A stretch of DNA of 64,000 bases, taken from UBA4416 sp964543545 (lineage in GTDB: Bacteria > Bacteroidota > Bacteroidia > B-17B0 > Aurantibacillaceae). The DNA lies in contig CAZIYT010000003.1 in NCBI GenBank assembly GCA_964543545.1, positions 496,001 through 560,000 on the forward strand. Direction: 5' to 3'. Numbering within the stretch: the stretch's first letter is position 1; each line of letters opens with the position of its first letter. The translations under genes and the position numbers were made by a program. The notes below the pieces were generated by a model, which saw only the letters and a list, made by a program, of their open reading frames with translations, was not told the origin of the DNA and searched no databases. This document shows positions 61,701-64,000 of the stretch, in pieces.

Positions 61701-62644
61701 ATGGCAAACGGATTAACCTGAACGAAGGCGTGGACAAAGCGCGTGAGTCGGGTCAGAAAGTAGAGCTGAGCGCCAATACCAGCGCGGGAATTACGGCCGG
61801 GTCCAATGTGCCGCGAAATGCCAACCCGGCGGGGGCCAACACAACGGGCGCTGGCACGGACAGCCAGCCTGCCGATATTACCAATGAGCTGGAGAAGATG
61901 AACGGCTTGCTGTATACTGTACAGATCGGTGTGTACTCCAAACAGGTGACGCGGTCACAGCTCTCCAACCTCAGGCCGATCTATACGGAACAACTGCCAA
62001 GCGGCCTGTACCGCTACACCGCCGGGATCTACAATCAAAGCGGAAAGCTGCTGGAAGACAAACGTAAAGTGGTAGAGCTCGGCGTGAAGGATGCCTTTGT
62101 ATCAGCTTACTATAATGCGAAACGGATTCCTTTTGCCGAAGGACAAAAACTCCAGGCGGAAAATAACAACCTGAAAATGGAAAAGGAAAACCCGATCATT
62201 TTCCCCGGAACGACAGCGCCACCGGCTAACACGACAACAACGGCAACCAATACATCAGCCAATACCGGCCCTACAAATCCACCGGCCAATACCTCTGTGC
62301 CGGTATTCAACAATGGCGTGACGCAGGGCCCGGCGGCTACGGCCGATAATGGCGTGAAAACCGATGAAGCGGGCATTTCCTTCAAGGTGCAGATCGGCGC
62401 TTACAAAAACCAGGTACCGAATGAGGTGGCTTCCAGGTTCATGAACATCAAAACCTGGCCGGTAAACAATATCATGATCAATGGCCTGTACATCTATACC
62501 ATCGGGAATTTCAACGCGCCGGCCTTTGCCAAAAAGCTGAAGGATGAAGCCGTAGCGCTGGGCATCACGGACGCCTTTGTAACAGTGTATAAAGACGGCA
62601 AAAAGCTCTACGGCGCCGAGGCATTACAGTACCTGAACAAATAG
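55739..62644 (+). CDS. Giant PorE-like envelope protein with three SPOR-like domains
   Basis: 2301-residue exported protein. No ATG is available; the start is TTG 55739 or 55745, followed by a signal peptide (CLYVFVSFFISSTAFSQ). TPR repeats span about 35-160, a PD40-type beta-propeller about 220-350 (RVYYSSYGDNGSNGRDIYFV, YPFLHPNGRTLYFSSKGHN), and a carboxypeptidase-regulatory-like domain about 365-440. This TPR/propeller/regulatory head is like that of T9SS protein PorE. A very long Asn/Thr-rich, Ala/Lys/Glu-rich helical region (about 470-1900) follows, including two related modules of about 320 residues (near 1024-1345 and 1490-1810) separated by NTNNT linkers. Three SPOR-like domains end it (VQIGAFKN about 1920, VQIGVYSK about 2057, VQIGAYKN about 2213). 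SPOR domains bind denuded peptidoglycan. Confidence 0.86.
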   Translation: MELSLNPFKHIIGIRNIHLACLYVFVSFFISSTAFSQVKNEDELKKQANTLFEAEDYNASYKLYSQLVSLYPKDPEYNYRLGVCMLFTEPDKKKPFTYFQIALKNPAEAPKDAKFYLAKTYHVNYKFDDAIKLYNDYKQTAGAASVKRLQVDREIAACRNGKRLLSNLSDLVVISKKQLNEADYFRSYDIKDIGGKLLVKPEDFKTGADKKKKDNSVVYLPRSGERVYYSSYGDNGSNGRDIYFVNRLPNGSWSKPQPMPAPVNTEYDDDYPFLHPNGRTLYFSSKGHNSMGGYDVFKTTYDPETQSWSKPENLEFPINSPDDDILFVTDSLEKTAFFSTGRYSPYGKIDVLKINTERRPMNFAVLKGTVVKEDVAQSILSKITVKNMANGEIVGTYQAKENGDYYMELPNGGKFIFTVETPGLTTQSDGVQMPMAYSLKPYKQVVSYEQKVLKIINYFDGQIADENYSMMIDLIEKKAKLEVNENDPYNSGLKTSSPNTNASAAKTNTTSAVSTTNPTAQGDNTTSTKSGNNNTNKNVTNEQLLTIAKTDAIEADNESKNLKQDAQDAFDLATQKTAEAVSLQKQADDATTNLNSITDVAKKNEETIKINQLKEDARMATNIATTATELAKKLEMDANQKKQEAELTNQYIKELEAITKNKNNKEALAKLEQIQKQLDDLSKQKNQSDELISSIKAELDLKQNELKKTENKNNEILKEISLLKDESKNLESDLANETDKSLKENINAQIRELNNDIDTKNKELTNNNQKIASLQSQVDGLNQELTISSKILNEDNNSTVAVNTSNANNKSGTGNTTAIDNNQNTSAENNSLSYEGITKKYDTQVNSKTIDTSSKEELGTQNQILKDYNKEINELVALDKNQLSKTKNDAEKKKLNAEIKELEKQKTKNDQLIASNSNALKKLESQNIASNTTTPGNTGTTTTLTPNGGNETASSNTIAPNNTGDPGNTAATNTLSTDKTSENPGAGIQPINTSTSAGNSTYLNDLNNLKNGLSANSGQATANFDYNNYQEAGSLALKQAADKKFETAKQNESNLNALIAKTESDLKANAGGKASVLVNEAEALNNKAFEQRKESAGKSGEEKNALIARALENEKLAVDKKLQASEIQKKDNQNTFDSNSRTLAELQKLSASKTSNDISQANLLADEAAINFNQAQKIRDESNAYPSGAARLGGLGNAEEKENEALAKQQKAIQLLAKANPSYKVKTTSPGSDPGAAIANVNNEITKTSQTQIDAYSALSKANQNELKLKNDKLSKNPALKQNTTATELKNEADKFTKEANAFNSQASKAATPSEKAELLLKANDNEIAALKKLNEASDLLANSGNAIAVNTNTTTSSTDNNTAANNRTATSTSVTPVNTTTATVAATNTTNPGNTNAAETNTTSTAANNTSGTNQSTDTNAGNTAANNRTASNNQNSSAANSATVANTSSQEEPGNAINSNTVTPQSTDVNADVAKLKSGLNNPAESSLTGFNSYTNTEAISLKEKAAEKINAALSEDKAISASLDNVKQIASSSPSQSLSQENINSSITEAEQMNDQAYELRKASVSKSAEEKEKDLQQARDLESKAIAKKIEAADKQKQLNAATFDANNQSLNELADMAKGKNIGELSMANMQMDEAVLYFNQGKKLREETNSYPTDAAKLGGLSNAEEKETWALSKQKALLATYKKYFSNYTPKTVNASTQSPEAVAKLNETKATLNTNNQLHIDGLLLLSQAIEKEYKGRLAALPANLKGNDLASKTKAQELYKKYQSQLTQANQAKDAATKKELLVNANKNGQEAISLLNQVSTTGNAATANNTSQNGNNNAANTTANTNGTGNNSGNANRNNTTTSGNNTTNNTGNTTNRNNTNNNSGNANTNAGNTAPAVKLNVEGLEVKTNNAYSDNNPIPLDEKIPDGLVFKVQIGAFKNALPNTTFKGLSPVIAQSTPNGYIRYMAGNFEKYESANAVKNDLKNLGYNDAFVVAYYNGKRINLNEGVDKARESGQKVELSANTSAGITAGSNVPRNANPAGANTTGAGTDSQPADITNELEKMNGLLYTVQIGVYSKQVTRSQLSNLRPIYTEQLPSGLYRYTAGIYNQSGKLLEDKRKVVELGVKDAFVSAYYNAKRIPFAEGQKLQAENNNLKMEKENPIIFPGTTAPPANTTTTATNTSANTGPTNPPANTSVPVFNNGVTQGPAATADNGVKTDEAGISFKVQIGAYKNQVPNEVASRFMNIKTWPVNNIMINGLYIYTIGNFNAPAFAKKLKDEAVALGITDAFVTVYKDGKKLYGAEALQYLNK
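57250..57360 (+). repeat. Asn/Thr-rich low-complexity linker 1
   Basis: Codons for an N/T/S-rich linker (NTTSAVSTTNPTAQGDNTTS) between the PorE-like head and the coiled-coil region of the 2301-residue protein. Confidence 0.7.
58800..61170 (+). repeat. Internal duplication of about 320 codons in the PorE/SPOR-like gene
   Basis: Two regions encode related modules: about 58800-59780 and 60210-61170. Both run from an ALKQAA/LKEKAA segment through NDQAYELRK/NNKAFEQRK, NAYPSGAARLGGLGNAEEKE/NSYPTDAAKLGGLSNAEEKE, to LLKANDNEIAALKKL/LLVNANKNGQEAISLL. The shared PxxAAxLGGLxNAEEKE motif shows they arose by duplication rather than by chance. Confidence 0.85.
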
Positions 62645-62654
62645 AAAAAAAGCG

Positions 62655-62662
62655 TATCTTTG
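62655..62662 (+). promoter_or_regulatory. -7 promoter element TATCTTTG upstream of clpS
   Basis: TATCTTTG matches TAnnTTTG and ends 4 nt before the clpS ATG, implying a near-leaderless transcript separate from the gene upstream. Confidence 0.6.
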
Positions 62663-62666
62663 TGGC

Positions 62667-62951
62667 ATGGTTTTAAGCAATTATGATACGGAAGAATTAG
62701 TCGCAGAAGACATTCTCACGAAAGAAGCCGAACAGAATACCATCATTTTATTCAACGACGATGTCAACACCTTTGAGTGGGTGATTGAATGCCTTATGAA
62801 ATACTGCGGTCACGATTCTGTGCAGGCCGAGCAGTGCGCCTATATTGTACATTATACCGGGAAATGCGGGGTTAAAAAAGGAACACTCGATACCCTGGAA
62901 CCGATCTGCTCCACGCTTTTACAAAAAGGCCTGAGCGCAGAGATCAACTAA
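62667..62951 (+). CDS. clpS: ATP-dependent Clp protease adaptor ClpS
   Basis: 94-residue ClpS. The typical core IILFNDDVNTFEWVIECLMK, then CGHDSVQAEQCAYIVHYTGK and VKKGTLDTLEPICSTLLQKG, match the ClpS fold that binds the ClpA N-domain and recognises N-degron substrates. The length fits the family. It lies 22 nt after the PorE/SPOR-like gene but has its own promoter element, so co-transcription may be only partial. Confidence 0.92.
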   Translation: MVLSNYDTEELVAEDILTKEAEQNTIILFNDDVNTFEWVIECLMKYCGHDSVQAEQCAYIVHYTGKCGVKKGTLDTLEPICSTLLQKGLSAEIN

Positions 62952-63149
62952 GCTTCTTTCATTTTTTTCACAAGCGGCGACCTATCAAACGGGCTGCCGC
63001 CTGGTTTTTCATGATCGTACATGAACGCTTCATTTGTAATCAGGTAATTCAGGATACTTACTTACAGGTATTTTTTGATGCAGGCGGGAACTGTATTTTT
63101 GCAGGTGCATTCCCGGTGTAACATCAATAAGCCATCAAACCGATCCCGC

Positions 63150-63701
63150 ATGAAACCCTTATTCCTACTGGCGCTTGCCCTGCTCTCTTATAGCCTGAAA
63201 GCCGCTCCGACAAGCTTTACGGTATCCTATGCTACCACCATCAACGTCAGCTGCGCGGTGGGCGACACCCTGAAATTTTACGGCAATGGCAACGACCATT
63301 ACATCGTCAATGTGAATGCCACTACGGTTATTAACTCCACCTCCGTTCCTACGGCTCCCTACTACATCGGCAAACATGTGGTAACAAGCGCTGACACGTC
63401 TTATACAATCGGGCGGATGAGCCAGGGGATGAGGTCCGGAAAGATCACCGTCACAAGCGCGACAGGCATCTTTGAACATGCGGCTTCGTCCAACATAGCG
63501 GCTTATCCCAACCCGGTGGCAAACCTGCTCACCATTTCGGCGGCGGCCGACCAGCGAGCCGAGATCCTGTCGGCAGAAGGAAAGCCGGTGATGACCGCAG
63601 AGGTAAGAAAAGGAACGAATACCATCGACCTGAGCGATCTCCCCAAAGGAATGTATTTCATCCGCCTCGATGGCAAGACCGGAAACATCATCCGCGAATA
63701 A
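63150..63701 (+). CDS. Small T9SS type A secreted protein, cupredoxin-like
   Basis: 183-residue secreted protein. The signal peptide (MKPLFLLALALLSYSLKA) starts at ATG 63150; the open frame reaches a TTG 75 nt upstream that is not credible. The first 85 mature residues look like a small beta-sandwich (FTVSYATTINVSCAVGDTL, DHYIVNVNATTV, MSQGMRSGKITVTSATG), cupredoxin-like in length but without an obvious copper set beyond His and Cys. The last 75 residues (AYPNPVANLLTISAAADQ ... LPKGMYFIRLDGKTGN) are a type A sorting domain. It probably functions outside the cell. Confidence 0.8.
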   Translation: MKPLFLLALALLSYSLKAAPTSFTVSYATTINVSCAVGDTLKFYGNGNDHYIVNVNATTVINSTSVPTAPYYIGKHVVTSADTSYTIGRMSQGMRSGKITVTSATGIFEHAASSNIAAYPNPVANLLTISAAADQRAEILSAEGKPVMTAEVRKGTNTIDLSDLPKGMYFIRLDGKTGNIIRE

Positions 63702-63809
63702 AATGTACCTGAGCACAGGTAGTGGATTATACACCTATGCAGGGATTTCTTATTCCAGGCATTTCTCATAGGTTTGAACTAAACTAAGCAAGCCCTTTTC
63801 GTTGTGCAA

Positions 63810-63826
63810 GCGTGCATCCCGCACGC
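63810..63826 (+). repeat. Short hairpin GCGTGC-ATCCC-GCACGC
   Basis: Six-base inverted repeat in the spacer between the last two genes; it could end the upstream transcript but lacks a U-run. Confidence 0.35.
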
Positions 63827-63899
63827 GGCAAATTGTTGTTTCCTGCATCCTCTTAATCACATGCTTTCTGTTTTTTTAAACCACTCTAAAACTATATAC

Positions 63900-64000
63900 A
63901 TGAAAACACGCTTATTCCTGATGGCCGCCATCGCATGCGCCGGATCTTCATTTTCTCAGACACAAACCCGTCCGGATTTTTTCGGGCAAGCGCTGCAACT
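63900..64000 (+). CDS. Secreted protein, N-terminus only (cut by window end)
   Basis: A new gene begins at ATG 63900 (positions 63900-63902) with a signal peptide (MKTRLFLMAAIACAGSSFSQ) followed by TQTRPDFFGQALQ. Only 33 complete codons lie in the window, so the product cannot be named. The signal peptide and the neighbours suggest another envelope or secreted protein. Confidence 0.6.
   Translation, partial: MKTRLFLMAAIACAGSSFSQTQTRPDFFGQALQ

Noticed and set aside
63810..63826. Strong terminator after the 183-residue gene
   Set aside because: The hairpin has only six pairs and no U-run, so it is listed only as a weak repeat.
1..64000. tRNA, rRNA, insertion sequences, prophage or defence genes
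   Set aside because: No cloverleaf-like sequence, rRNA stretch, transposase or integrase motif, or recognised defence gene was found; small RNAs cannot be excluded by eye.

Overview
The window is chromosomal DNA from a member of the Bacteroidota, most likely an aerobic, non-gut lineage such as Chitinophagales or a relative. Evidence: several secreted proteins end in type IX secretion (T9SS) sorting domains, both the CHU_C/gliding type B and the PNP-type type A; several genes have TAnnTTTG -7 promoter motifs; atpD-atpC stand alone as a two-gene unit with a very short epsilon subunit; menaquinone is made by the futalosine route (MqnE); and families nearly confined to this phylum are present (GWxTD, Omp28, DUF6029-like, CarboxypepD_reg). 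No tRNA, rRNA, CRISPR array, transposase or prophage gene was seen.

Layout. 1-4.2 kb: a Rieske oxygenase overlapping a TPR protein, then a leftward polysaccharide deacetylase / HMA lipoprotein / GWxTD lipoprotein cluster. 4.5-10.5 kb: one 2000-residue cell-surface protein (CUB-like, C-type lectin, many Ig-like repeats, type B sorting). 10.5-16 kb: a small conserved protein, rlmD, an OstA/LptA-like protein and a LamG-like T9SS protein. 16.2-24.5 kb: fabG, a VWA membrane protein, a TlpA / DUF6029-like barrel / Omp28 envelope redox cluster, and hisS. 24.6-31 kb: a second CHU_C repeat protein and a cysteine-rich type A protein. 31-36 kb: envelope proteins and a LytS/LytTR-type two-component pair. 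36-42.7 kb: atpDC, a Na+/H+ antiporter, a regulatory-domain protein, an ArsC-like protein, and prfB with its programmed frameshift. 42.7-44.8 kb: a tightly packed HTTM-like / YFxQxW protein / DUF4230 operon. 45-52 kb: a coiled-coil lipoprotein, a small membrane protein, a LolD-like ATPase, an ABC-F protein, and an mqnE-glycosyltransferase pair. 52-55.6 kb: two type A T9SS proteins. 55.7-62.6 kb: a 2301-residue envelope protein with a TPR/PD40/regulatory-domain head, a long duplicated coiled-coil region and three C-terminal SPOR-like domains. It is followed by clpS and small secreted proteins; the last is cut by the window end.

Theme. About half of the coding sequence serves the cell envelope. 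Three proteins (4.5, 24.6 and 52.2 kb) share one Ig-like repeat family but carry different sorting signals. The most unusual gene is the 2301-residue protein: its head resembles the T9SS-associated protein PorE, but the OmpA-type peptidoglycan-binding end is replaced by three SPOR-like domains. The TlpA/barrel/Omp28 cluster and the HTTM/YFxQxW/DUF4230 operon also look like poorly described envelope modules. Intergenic regions hold palindromic repeat elements, one of which supplies the 3' end and stop codon of a gene.

All functions are read from the sequence and from recall of families; no database search was run. Start codons were moved inward from the longest open frame where a signal peptide or an ATG made that more plausible.
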